This document shows, one piece after another, positions 22,275-33,340 of a DNA stretch of 64,000 nucleotides; the first letter of the stretch is position 1; each line of letters starts with the position of its first letter. Below the pieces are notes generated by a model, which worked only from the letters and a program-made list of their open reading frames with translations, was not told where the DNA came from and ran no database searches. The DNA lies in assembly GCF_001638985.1 (NCBI RefSeq), contig NW_017265137.1, forward strand, positions 1,453,054-1,517,053, read 5' to 3'. This stretch comes from Phycomyces blakesleeanus NRRL 1555(-). Taxonomy: Eukaryota; Mucoromycota; Mucoromycetes; Mucorales; Phycomycetaceae. A program made the translations under genes and the position numbers.

Positions 22275-23859
22275 CTAACTTTTCTCGAGATCAGTAGGCT
22301 GTGGTCTATCCCAAAACTTCCACCAAGGGGTATTTTTAACAGCAGGCTCAGGATCCAGCTCTGTAGTAGGTTTCTCTTTAGGTAACCAAAACATATACTT
22401 TCTGCGTTTTCTTCTTTTTTCTTCCTGACGTTCTCTCTTTTCTTGCGCCTCTCTTACTGCACGTTCTCGCTCTTCTTCCTCATTCAGGTGACGCTGGTGA
22501 TTTTCTCTTCTCTGATCTTCTTCCAAGTAAACGCCAACACGCGATGGTGGTGGGGTAGGAAAGTATTTATAGTGTACATTCGATATGGCAAACAAGGCGT
22601 ATATTACCAGACCAGTTCCAAGTATGATCATAAATGCTCTGCCTGCTCTGTTCTCTGCTAATTTAGAAAGAGCGGCGGCAGTCATATTCTGACGTCCAGA
22701 CTCATTACGTTTTGCAAGAGAATCCCAAAAGAAACCTGACATGGTGCAGAATACAGCACCGCGAGCCACAAAGCCAATCCGGCCAGCAGTGTGAACAATA
22801 ATGGCTTCCCAGCGGCGTGCATTAGGGTCGGATGTCTTTAGATCTGTAATGAAGTTTCCTGTGATCGCATTCACAAGCTGGGTTATGGTTGCAATAATAA
22901 ATGCGATACCGAGCACACCAATACCGGCTCTTCCGATCATGGATGAAGTCCAGGATGCCGGAAACTCTTTACTTGAAGCTGTGGTTTGTTGCTCTTCTGC
23001 AGTTTGATAAATCATTTGAATAACATAGTAGGTATATGCGGCATAGACACAGCCACTGACAAATGGGGACAGACGATACCGAAAGAAGTTTCCCTTTTTT
23101 CCCATATTGATATCTTGTCCTTGTCCTGTAATTGCTTCCCAGAATCTGAAATATTACAATTATTATGAGATTTTGTTTTTTTTTTTACGTTTTTTGATAA
23201 CAGGGTTAAAGTAATAATATAATTACCTCCAGATAATATAGGTTATTAGGCCAATAGCCATAATCACCAGGATAGGACGACCAACGGCTGGTATTCCACC
23301 AAGTAAAAGAAAAGCACCCTAAGCAAATACAAGAGTAAGTAATAAATAAAAGACCAAGTCAAATCGAATCAAATCGAATCAACAAGTTTAGTTTTTGTTG
23401 CTATTTTTTTTACAAGTATTATTATTGTACCTGTGGAGACTCATTGTTCTGACTTCCGTTTGGTGTCCACGCCCCGGTAGCGTTTGTACATGTGAGGACG
23501 CCGATAATGCCGTATACTATTCCTTTCGCAATAAATCCAAATCTTCCTAGCCAAGTGACAAATTTAGTGTGCCTTGATCGTACGCCTCCTTCATAGAATG
23601 GTAGACTGGACTGGGAGGAGCGTCTGGAAGATAAGATGGTGGGTGCAGACACGGTCGATCCTGATGTACTCGATGCATTTGACGGTATGAGACCTTGTTG
23701 TCTAAGGCGGTCTTGATTATCTGAGGTTACTGCTGCTGGTGCAGATGGTGCGGTTGGATGAAATGCTTGAGGAGAAGGATCGGGTGGAGAGATGGTTTTG
23801 TTGTTGTCTTTGGATGATTTGAGATGCGCTGGTAATATTGATGATATTTTAGAACTCAT
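22275..23859 (-). CDS. DUF1206 multi-pass membrane protein, 463 aa
   Basis: Exons are 23859-23431, 23318-23227 and 23145-22275, all phase-consistent with GT-AG introns. The first 85 residues are Ser/Pro/Ala-rich and probably cytosolic. Three DUF1206-like modules follow, each starting with a G-R-x-G motif before a membrane helix: 'LGRFGFIAKGIVYGIIGVL', 'IGRAGIGVLGIAFIIATIT' and 'AGRIGFVARGAVFCTMSGF'. Extra hydrophobic segments lie between them (about eight in all). After the last helix comes a charged Glu/Arg tail (about 390-430, RERAVREAQEKRERQEEKRR type) likely to be helical. DUF1206 has no assigned activity and is best known from bacteria. The membrane it occupies is unknown. Complete, without frame breaks. 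Confidence 0.82.
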
Positions 23860-25195
23860 AGAAGGCCAGTTGTGAGCGTCTGTTATTGCATTCTACAGAG
23901 AGAATGAAAGAAGAGCAAGTATATATATATATATATATATATAAAGGCTAAGAAATAATTAAGGGGAATTTTGTCAGCAAAATGTCAAATGCTTTTTCCT
24001 CTCTATCTCTTAATAGTTTGTGTGATAGACATGTCTTCATTATGATATCATTTTGTCCAATTAAGAACTAATGATTCCCTTTTGCGGTTGTACAGTACCA
24101 TTTTCAACAAACACTGTCATTGAAATTACCTTTTAAAGTAAATTACAGTAGAACTTACGCTGGAAATGAAGACAATTAAATGAAAAAAAAATGAGATGAA
24201 TCTCAAAAGACTGTCGCACAAATGATCCAGCATAAAAAGGCCATTATAGCTTTTTTACGATTGATATACTCATCAGAAAATAGACATCTACTAGCACATC
24301 TTTACATCGTAAAACGAAAAGAGAAAGAAACTTTAAAAGAAAGAAAGAAAGAAACTACCCAATTATTTACTAGCACCATCTCTTTTTGGAAGATCCATTT
24401 AGCTAGACCCTAAAATTCAAAGATTTGTTTTAGTAGCTTGTCTTAGTTTTTGCCAATTACCTGGATATTTGAACCACCTTTATATTAAGATGTATAGTAT
24501 GTAATGTAAATGGTGCACATATATAAATGTGTGTGTGTGTATGGCTGTAAATTATTGTCATTTATTTGAAATTTTACAAATTGGAAACATTCCGTCATGC
24601 TTATAAAACAAACTCCAAGGGCTATTATTATACGGCAATCTCACTATTTCTCTTTTTTTTTTCTCTGCGTCTCTATATGTTTATGCCCTTTCTCTTTCTT
24701 TCTTTATATGCCTATTCTATCAAAAACCTACCCAATAAGATTCAATAAATTTAATGTTTAAGAATATTTATCTACCCCACAAAGATGCACACAGATATAT
24801 TTGCACAATAATATGTTGAAAGGTCATTTATATTAAATGATCAAAATAGTACTGATAGCAAGAACAACTAGATATTAAAGAAGCCAATACAAATGCCTTG
24901 ACCTAAGCAAGTGTTTTTTTTTGGGTTACTATTCTTTCATTGCCCATAAGATAAAAATCTAGTACTGCAAAAAAAATCCCATGGACTTTTTGGTTCTATA
25001 CATGTGCAATGCCCCACGCAATATACATGGTTTTTTAAAAAAAATGCGTGGAGATTATGGACATATTTTTCAAGCGATATATGAATATATATGAATAAAA
25101 AACGGGAGAACATAAGACCAAAGTCGAGAGTAAATATCTGATTTCTTTTCCATTCTCTACTTTCATATTCTACGCACATACATACACAATAAGCA
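23860..25195. other. Divergent intergenic region
   Basis: About 1.3 kb between divergent genes. It holds (TA)n at 23921-23943, (GAAA)n near 24325-24353 and TG repeats near 24530. A 60-codon frame at 24566-24748 has a hydrophobic low-complexity product and no support. The last 60 bp are a C/T/A-rich leader for the secreted-protein gene. Confidence 0.65.
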
Positions 25196-25774
25196 ATGCG
25201 CTCTTTTATTCTACTTGCTTTTTTGATTGGTACCTCTTTGGCTTCCAAGATTACCGAGGATTCTGTAGAGGTTATTAATCCAAAAGATCCAGAAGGAGGT
25301 AATAATGATCATCTGATTGAATTGTTTATCATCGTTCTGGTTTATTAAATACATATTATAGACATTATCTATCCTACTAACGAAACCGTATGGGTGACGG
25401 GACAGTATGTCAATGTGGTAATTATTTTATATTCAAGAACAAGAATAATAATAAATATATATCTAGCTAGCAACACCAATGATAACGACATTTATCTAGT
25501 ACTTACAATATACTTAAAGACCTTTAGACCCACAACTCCTCCCACCGAAACTGTCTCCATTTTTTTCAACTCTGATCGAACTGTTAGTCTTGGAGGTGGA
25601 CCAGGCGATCAGCTGGTATTTCCATTCGTTGTCCCACCGCTTGCAATCAGCCCTCCCGGCCAAAGATCTCTATTAATCGCAGTCCGTCGTCAAAAAGATC
25701 ATATCGTACAGACAATTGATGCAGTCAATGTCAAAGTTATTAGTCCAGATCAAGTACCAAAAGAATCAAATTAA
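25196..25774 (+). CDS. Small secreted Kre9/Knh1-like protein, 137 aa
   Basis: Exons are 25196-25298, 25362-25417 and 25520-25774. The third junction uses AAAG as acceptor, the only one that keeps the frame and gives 'GQYVNV' joined to 'TFRPTTPPTETVSIFF'. Residues 1-16 are a signal peptide (MRSFILLAFLIGTSLA). The mature part reads 'INPKDPEGD', 'YPTNETVWVTGQYVNVTF', an acidic turn and several beta strands ending 'VDAVNVKVI'-like. This is the Ig-like fold of the Kre9/Knh1 family (PF10342 type), known for beta-1,6-glucan assembly or as GPI-anchored wall proteins. No GPI signal or Ser/Thr-rich tail is present, so this version should be soluble. It ends 205 bp before the REV7 start on the same strand. 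Confidence 0.78.
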
Positions 25775-25978
25775 AACCACACAAGCCTGCTTTATTTGGT
25801 CTACTCAGGATGCCTATTGTACAAAGCTTAGACCCAATTTCGTTTAAAGCTTTTTTGATATTCTCCTTTCTTGTTTTTGATTTTATTTTGGTCAATAAGA
25901 TCAATTCAATAAATAAATATATATAAAATAAAGTAAAATTGTTATTTTTATTCATTAATTAATTAAATACTTGTTATT

Positions 25979-27125
25979 ATGAATTACAATACAAAGCAAG
26001 GTCTAGCAAGTTTTCTATAAAGATCTGTGCATCAAGTCATTTACCTGGAATCTTTTTATTTTTGAAATCAATTAGAAGTCGTTGATCTCCTTTGTGATTT
26101 TCGCAAGTATTATTGTACAAATCAATTCAATAATCGCTAATTTCAATCACATTGTTACAGTCCAAGTGTGGATTCATCAGATCCTATATCATCGCAATAT
26201 ATACCCTCATGGTACAAACATTTATTATATATATATAATTACAGGTGTGCTAATTTGAATGTTCAAGATGCCTTTACTTTGAGAAAAAAATATGATGTAC
26301 CGGTTCAAATGATGACCCATCCTGGGGTCAATCAATATGTTGCCGACTTTGTTTCTTTAATTCGGCCAATATTGACAAAGGTCACGTAATTATTACTACT
26401 AGTATTACTAGTATTATTAAAAACCATATACGTTTATTTAATGTACTGATATAATCATTATATAATCATGGGAAACAGGGATCCTGTCGTTCAGTTTCTC
26501 TGGTTGTCTTATCAGCTCAACAACGCCCACTTGAAAGGTTCGTGTTTGAGGTAGAGTCATTATCCGATCAGTCAAGCTCTCATGTTCCTCTGTCTATCGA
26601 GTAAGCCTTAACGAATTACAAAAAAAGCTTTTATATATATTTAAACTCTCTCTCTCTCTCTCTCTTGATGTTAACAAAGTGGATCAAACCAAACAAGAGC
26701 TTGTGTCCAACAGCACATTCGAGCATGTCTACTCAAGATGCATGCTTGTGGATCAATGTTATCCACCAACCCTCCCGAATGTACTTATTCATTATCAGCT
26801 GAAATTCACTCTGAAAGTTTTCCTCCTGACACTGAAAAACAAGTAAATATTATCTATTTCTTCATCTATTATTTTCAGATTTGAAGTTTGATATTTGATT
26901 TGTTGCTATGTAAAAGATTGATTGGGTACCTGCAGAGTACAATCACACAACTGAGGGTGGGAGTTGGGCAAATTTTGTTACCCTAAAGACAATCCAAATG
27001 GATCTCTTCAAGGTAAGATGTGATTTCGTTGATTAATAACATGTTATGATTCTCAATTTCAAAATATATCTTAGGTTCACACATTTATACTCGAGGCAGA
27101 GAAGAAGGGTAAGGGGGTATTATAA
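25979..27125 (+). CDS. REV7: REV7/MAD2L2 HORMA-domain protein, 213 aa, 8 exons
   Basis: Exons are 25979-26000, 26079-26102, 26161-26211, 26268-26380, 26479-26600, 26680-26842, 26917-27012 and 27075-27125. The product matches REV7/MAD2B along its length: 'VVDLLCDFLQVWIHQILYH', 'RNIYPHDAFTLRKKYDVPVQ', 'HPGVNQYV', 'QRPLERFVFEVES', 'NPPECTY', and a C-terminal 'VTLKTIQMDLFKVHTFILEA' (the seat-belt region). The length equals the usual 211 or so. REV7 is the HORMA subunit of DNA polymerase zeta: it clamps a short REV3 peptide and supports translesion synthesis in the nucleus. Intron 2 begins GCAAGT; only this GC donor gives the conserved C-(E/D)-F-L-x-V join. Intron 3 ends in CAAG, because the nearer ACAG would bring a stop. 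The gene is complete. Confidence 0.93.
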
Positions 27126-27508
27126 AAAAAGTATCTATAATCCCACTTTGTTAATAATAACAATAATAAAATAATAAGAGAGAAAGGAATATATATATAT
27201 ATATATATATAGTTGTATATATTATTTAAAGAAGTATAAAGAACAAGAGAATCTGTACAAAATAAAGCAAAAAAGAAAGACAATGTAAATACGAAGGAAA
27301 AGGGTGGAGAAGAAATATGGTATAGCTGGGAGATAAAGGTCAGATTTTGGGTGAGCAAAAATAAAATAATGCAGGTTTGTGTGAAAGAGAGAGAGAGAGT
27401 AAGTGATTATGGTTGTGCGTATAAGTGTAAGTGTAAGTGCAAGTGCAAGTGCTTTTGAGTGAATGAATGAATGAATGAGTATGTAAGGGAGTATGTGTGT
27501 TTTGTGGT
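27126..27508. other. Convergent spacer between REV7 and MDM31 genes
   Basis: 383 bp of AT-rich 3'-flanking DNA with (TA)n at about 27189-27211, a GA run near 27388-27400 and a TGAA/AAGTGC repeat near 27425-27478. Both strands open only low-complexity frames. Confidence 0.7.
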
Positions 27509-29800
27509 CTATACAGGAGTACCAAGATAACTCCAAAATCCACGCGAAGTGCCTCGCATCAAGTCATGTATATTCAATACATTACGAATCATTTCACGTA
27601 AACTCCAGAACCCGATACGTTTCAAACGTCGATTTCGTTCTTGCTGATCCATTGTGAGATCAACAAAGCCTTTGCCAAGTTGCTCACTCATATGATCAAT
27701 TAAAGTAGAGTCATAGGCTGACCAGGCTCCATCAAAGTTGGAGAGGTCCATAACTACACGGCATTTGATTGGAACCATGGTCTTTGTACGGTTAATGTAA
27801 GCCACGACCGGTCGAACCATAGCGTTGCTGAGATAACTAAGTTCAGGTGCCTGCAGAGGTACTGAAGCCTTGGTTTCTTTGAAACGGAAATCGATGTCCA
27901 TGATAAACTTTTTTCGGACATCTGGGGTGCTGACATGATTCTTGTGTCCTCCACCGACAACAAGAAGATCGTCTCCATTTCCAGTACCCAGCATTACAGG
28001 CTGAGGAAGCTCTATTTTGTCAGTGAGTTCATATACCAATTGGCGGAGTAATTCACTCGAATCTGCATCAGAAGCCTCTTGGGGAATATAGATATCGGCA
28101 CTAATGTCAAGTTTTCCTGAAGTTATCCAGCCAGGAGGACCAGTGAGTCCTCGATTCATGTGGTCGATATTCACACCATCAATCCTCAAACGAGACTAAA
28201 TATACAATTAAAGGTTACCATTCAATTATATATATATATAATACAGAAGAAATAAAAAAACCAACCTTTCGTTTGTATCCTTGCTTCTTCATATCATCAT
28301 CTGTCATCACACCAAATCTTTCGTTTTCTCCACCAACAACTACACCATTAGGATCAGGCTTTTTAAACGGGTAGTAATGGTAAATATCATGGCTTCTAAA
28401 ATCTGTTTGCTTGGCATCAATGTGGCCTGCTTGCTGCAAAACACTTTTTTCCAGCTGAGGTGTGTGTACACTAAACAGACACTTGTCAAAGGATCCTACA
28501 ATAGTAGTTGCACACAGCATGTCATAGAACAGCCTTTTATTTTTATTGTTATTTTTTTCCAAAATAAGATTAAAATACATGAATAAAAGAAAACCAGTTT
28601 TACCAAGATATATACATACCATTGTTTACGGAACCGATCCAATTGAGCTTGAAAAATAGAGATTGGATAGGGTCTGAATCCTCTTGGTTGATAGACTGTC
28701 ACCAATAGGTCTTCAATCGTAAGCTTTTCAAGTTCAAAATCACCCGGAGTGTATTTGTGGCGTGCAGAGACAGGGTCCCATGGAACAGAGGGATCCCATC
28801 GCACATGTCGACGGTCAATGACACCTCTGACACCCTTGACATCCGCACTCTCTACCAATCCTTTTCCATCTACCCAGCGTAACAAACTCAATTTAACTTC
28901 GACGCGTTCAAGAGTAATGTCAAACCACATCCACTTCGTCAACACCTCATTGTCCTTTTCATCGTCATCGAGTTTTACTCCGCACAAGGGATCGTCTGTT
29001 ACACTTGACCGGCGAGTGACATCTTCATCCTGTCCCAAGCTAATTAATGCTGCCTGTCGTTCGAATTTCTCTTTTTCGGATCGGGGCATGCGGTAAATGC
29101 GGACATTGTTGAATCGAATCTTGCCGTCTTTCCAATTAGGTACAATTGCGGATTCAAATACAACCGTAGCACCAGTAGCGTATGTCAGATACTGGCCAAT
29201 ACGATATGCGATCCATTCTAACCATTACTGGGTTAAGGACACAATGTGACGATAGAATGACCGAGATCTCCATGTCAATAATTTAAGAAGAAGAAGAAGA
29301 AAAAGAAGAAGAGGAATAAAGAAAGAAAGAGAGAGAAAAACAGGAAAATAAAACTAACCTTGGAATTGAAGAGAGTTCGCAGTCCAGAGGATAAGACTAA
29401 AGAAACTGGTGGTTCCGACCAACAACCAAACGGTGTGGCCAAGGAACAGCCAGGAGAATAAAGCAGTGGCGTCGTTGAGTGTCCATGGACGCATCTGTCT
29501 CATGAGCGGATATTTTATTCGTACTTTGAGACGTTCTAGGAATCCTCTCGCTTGAGCCAAAAGCTCTTCTTTTGTGGGTCGGTGCGGTATAGGAATTCGA
29601 GGAATCGATGCTGATTTATTTGAGGTGTGTAAAAGGCGCTTGGGAAGGCTGTGTTTTGGAATCGAGGTGCTGTTTTTGTAGAGCCAGGGTGTTGTTGTGC
29701 GTAAAGGTACATTTTGGCGGGCTGTGAGAGAGCGATAGAGAATTCGTTTGTACTGGGGAGTGAGTTGCTGATCCCAGCCCAGTCGTTTGAGCCATGACAT
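27509..29800 (-). CDS. MDM31: MDM31/MDM32-family mitochondrial inner-membrane protein, 664 aa
   Basis: Exons are 29800-29359, 29217-28620, 28533-28266 and 28195-27509, all GT-AG and phase-consistent. The N-terminus is Arg/Ser/Thr-rich without acids (residues about 1-70), a likely mitochondrial presequence. A membrane segment follows near 125-150 ('ALFSWLFLGHTVWLLVGTTS'). The body carries family blocks: 'YRIGQYLTYATGATVVFES', 'GKIRFNNVRIYR', 'DITLERVEVKLSLLRWVDGK', 'GVRGVIDRRHVRWDP', 'YHYYPFKKPDPNGVV', and the end 'LREMIRNVLNIHDLMRGTSR'. MDM31/32 are needed for mitochondrial shape, inheritance and lipid homeostasis in yeast and share similarity with lipid-transport repeat proteins. MDM31 rather than MDM32 is a guess. 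It is convergent with REV7. Confidence 0.9.
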
Positions 29801-31627
29801 GGAGAACTTGTACACACTCTTTATTAAATAATAATAACACTAATAATAACGGTAATAACAACGATAATAAGAGTAATTCTTTAGAGAGAGATAAATATAT
29901 ACAGGAATATGAATATAAATATGAATATATATATCTATATGTATTTAATTGATAGAGAGAATATATGTATAATAAAAGAAAATAAAAAATATAACGAAAA
30001 AATATGTATAAAGAATCAGCAGTCCTTGACAAGGGCCCTTTTTGGTGTTCTATATGGAGTCCACGGAGTTAGAATACCTAAGAAAAAGGCGATATATGTA
30101 ACAACTTTAAGCTGTTAAAATGTGTAACGACTTTAATTTGACAAAAAGAGTAGCAATTTTAAGCAGTGAAAAATGTAAGCTCTCATTACGTGACTTGTCT
30201 TTTAACTTTGCATTCTGCTCAGCATACTTATCTTTTCGAAATAAAGAATATCCTTTTTGATAAAGTCAGTTGTTTAAGTCGAGATGGTTTTCATCTTCGA
30301 AAATGATATGGATTATACGTTAATATACCCAAGATTGTAATACAGCTATAACAGGTATACATAGAGCCTAGGTTATAAGTTATGATATTATTACTTTTAA
30401 AAAAGATCAATTTTTTCTTTTACATATGATCATATTGGATTGGTTTTATTCGCCTACAAAGATTAGCAAAAGCTCTTTGGTAGAAATGTTTCACAGGCTA
30501 TAAGTAATCTATAGTCAAAGTTCGATATAGTAATAGTAGTTGGAGAGGCAAGATTAGATCTCAATAAGTATACCGAGCATTAAAATTAATACCCTTGTCT
30601 CTTTTTTTTAGTGATAATATACAAACCTATATCAGCGGTTATCGTAATCTGTCCATTCTGCCAAATAAATCAAGAGCAAAATCCTCTCCAATTCACTAAT
30701 TTAGCCTATATATCTAAGCATAGGTAACCTGGTAAAGCACATTTAAATAAAAAAAAATCAAACACTGTCTTGATATTAATTGCTTAAATATTAATCAAAG
30801 CGTCTAGTTTTTTCATTTAAAAAAAACATTGACTAATGAGATCTAGGCTATTTACAACAAAACGTCCAAATTTGATGCTAATTTTCTCTGAGGACGTACA
30901 CCTCAAAAACAATTAATTTGTTTTTCTGTCTTATCAAGTAAGATTATTTAAGACGTTAATTGAACTCAGTAAGTACTTTTTTGAATATTATCAGACAAAT
31001 ATTCATAGAGATATTGATATATTTAAAAAGGCCAATAGACAAGATGTTGTCTAAGGAGAATTTCAAATTTTTGCAACAAATTATGTTGAACCGTTAATTA
31101 ATTTCCAATGAATGTGACACACTTTGCTTTATGGATGCCATTAAGTGAAAAAAAATATTAAAAATTGAGTTTATCCCCTCCCTCAAAACAAAGCATAAGA
31201 TGGTTTGGAGTTTCTTATGTATACTTACTCAATATAGTAAGCCTCGATAAGCTAATTTTATTGAAAGAATGATTACAAATATATGAAGACTTATTTTCTT
31301 TACATTTGACATAGTGTGTGTAGCTTTGGGTCCCACTCGACCATGCTATCATGCAAAATATAGCGTACTTCTTTCGCAGGATTTATCTTCAATATCTTGC
31401 ATAAGAAATTTCATCATTCACATCTTTTCTTTTCTCTTTTAATTTATAGTAAATATTGTATATAGATTACTAATATAAAAAAGCACATAAGAAAATAATA
31501 ATAATAAAAAATTACCTTAATCTTCCTTTATTTTATTTTTATTTTGTCACATATTGGCTCGTCTCTTATTCTTCATCCCTCCTAACTTCAAGTGAATTTT
31601 TACAGTTTTTCAAAAACCTACCTAACC
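29801..31627. other. 1.8 kb AT-rich intergenic region
   Basis: It begins with the leader and promoter of the MDM31-like gene (ATA/GTTATT repeats near 29825-29875). The rest shows stops in every frame, with no long ORF, repeat family or RNA structure that I can identify. Confidence 0.65.
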
Positions 31628-32612
31628 ATGAAACGTGCCACGTCTTCCGAAAGTAACAACCCCACAAAGAAGCAAAGTAATGCCAGTCTCATGAGATATA
31701 ATCTTGTAAAAAAAATCCTCAAATCTGAGGAACTTTCAAAAAAGGAAAAAGAAACTAATTGTGTTCACTTGATAACAACATATTATCTAAAGCTGTGCAT
31801 CGAGGAAGGTGGAATTATAAGAGAGAGCTGACCTTGATGCTGGCGTACAACAAGTATCACTCCTATTCTCAGCCCCATTATAACACGACGGCAGCATGGC
31901 AGAATATTATCGTTGCTGTTAATGCTGTCAAAAGTGATGACCTGAACCCACTGAATGAGACGTGTATTCGGAACAAAAAAAAAAGAGCTTTTCAGCAAGT
32001 ACCAGAAAGTAATGGACCTGCCACAGGATGAAAGACATCTTCAGGCAACCCCTATGCTGAAAACAGCACTTGGAAGAGCCACTTATCAAGCTATGAGAGA
32101 AGTCAGTGCTTTATGTCTACAAAATAAAAAGTAATAATATAAAAATTAACTTTATACATATTTTAAAGGAAGATGCATATAAAGATAGAAAGATGCTTGA
32201 CGAAAAAAGAGGACTTGCCAAGAAAAAGTCGGATAAACGCCGAGGAGATGAGCTGATGCATATGGCTCTATATGGCACAAAAGGATCCAAGACGGACAGT
32301 ACAACGAAAACCTCTTCGGAACAGCACGGGGATACTGTAGAAAATGAGGATGTAGACGAGGATTATGACGAGGACGAGGAAGATGAAGATGAGGGTAGTG
32401 TGACCGCCTCTAACTATGGAAACGATGGTCATTTTGACACGCCCATGAACAAAAAGGTTCTTAACATTTTGGAGATGCAAGAACTGCTTTTGGATAAGCA
32501 AGAACTGTTTATGGAGAAGCAAGAAACTTTTAATTGCAAGTTTGCTCTTCTTTTACAACAGCTTGTGGAGAAACATTGTGTTTACGTTGATAGAACAGAT
32601 AAATTACCATAA
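31628..32612 (+). pseudogene. Myb/SANT-like protein with a poly-A frameshift
   Basis: A coherent product needs three blocks: 31628-31676, 31793-32101 and 32169-32612, with introns GTAATG...AAAG and GTCAGT...AAAG. Block 2 carries a Myb/SANT- or MADF-like helix set: 'GRWNYKRELTLMLAYNKYHS', 'AAWQNIIVAVNAV', then 'ELFSKYQKVMDLPQDERHL'. The part before and the part after a run of ten A (31975-31984) are in different frames; one A fewer would join them. Block 3 is basic, then strongly acidic (about 30 Asp/Glu), then ends in a Gln/Leu-rich coiled coil. Such modules are common in proteins carried by or derived from DNA transposons. The defect may be a real mutation, a sequencing indel in the homopolymer, or slippage. 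The joined length would be about 266 aa. Confidence 0.5.
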
Positions 32613-33340
32613 AACTTACCATATAACATCCATTGTATTGATAAATATCAATGTGTCTTTAGTTTGATGTGTTTTTTTATTGGTATAAGCCGAAAGCCGG
32701 GTTAAGCTAGAAAAACTGTCTTGAAAAGTATCAATATTGTCAATTTTGTCTTTTGGCTGTTGTTCGCTCATGAGTTCAGCAATACGTTCTTCAATGACTA
32801 GTGAAGTCAGCCAAAAAAAATGCTGTAGCTGCTGGATAATTTATGCATGTGTACATATTATTAAAAATAGCTTAAAATAATGTACACTATTTCTGGCTTT
32901 GCGTTTTTCTTGATATTTATTCAATAATCCTGACTTACCTCAATTTCAAGTAAAAACTGTATTATTACTACCTTTAACAGTTCTGTAAGTTCCACAGAGT
33001 ATAGTTCCACTTTCAGTAAATATTACCGAAATGAGATGGTTTTTAAGTTGGCTGAAATACTTCTTGAAAGCCCTTTTATTCATTAACTCATATATGACAA
33101 TATACATAAGAGCTTTTTCTATCAACCTAGATTAATGGTTTGCCTTTTATTGATAGGATATAACTTTTCCAATCTCTTCAAAATTAAGGGGGAAAATAAA
33201 TACATTTTTGTAGTGGCTTAAAGAAAATTGACGATGTTGAAATGGCAAAACCATAGTATCTTTTAAACATTAGTTAAGCAAAAAAATGACATACAAGCAA
33301 TCTATACCAATAAATCGGCTGTAATGCCCAGTACGCATCA
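32613..33340. other. Intergenic AT-rich region
   Basis: No coding signal or repeat is recognised before the dispersed repeat that starts near 33340. Confidence 0.6.

Noticed and set aside
26212..26267. ACAG acceptor at 26244 for REV7 intron 3
   Set aside because: It brings an in-frame stop; the CAAG acceptor at 26267 restores the conserved YPx-AF-LRKKY order.
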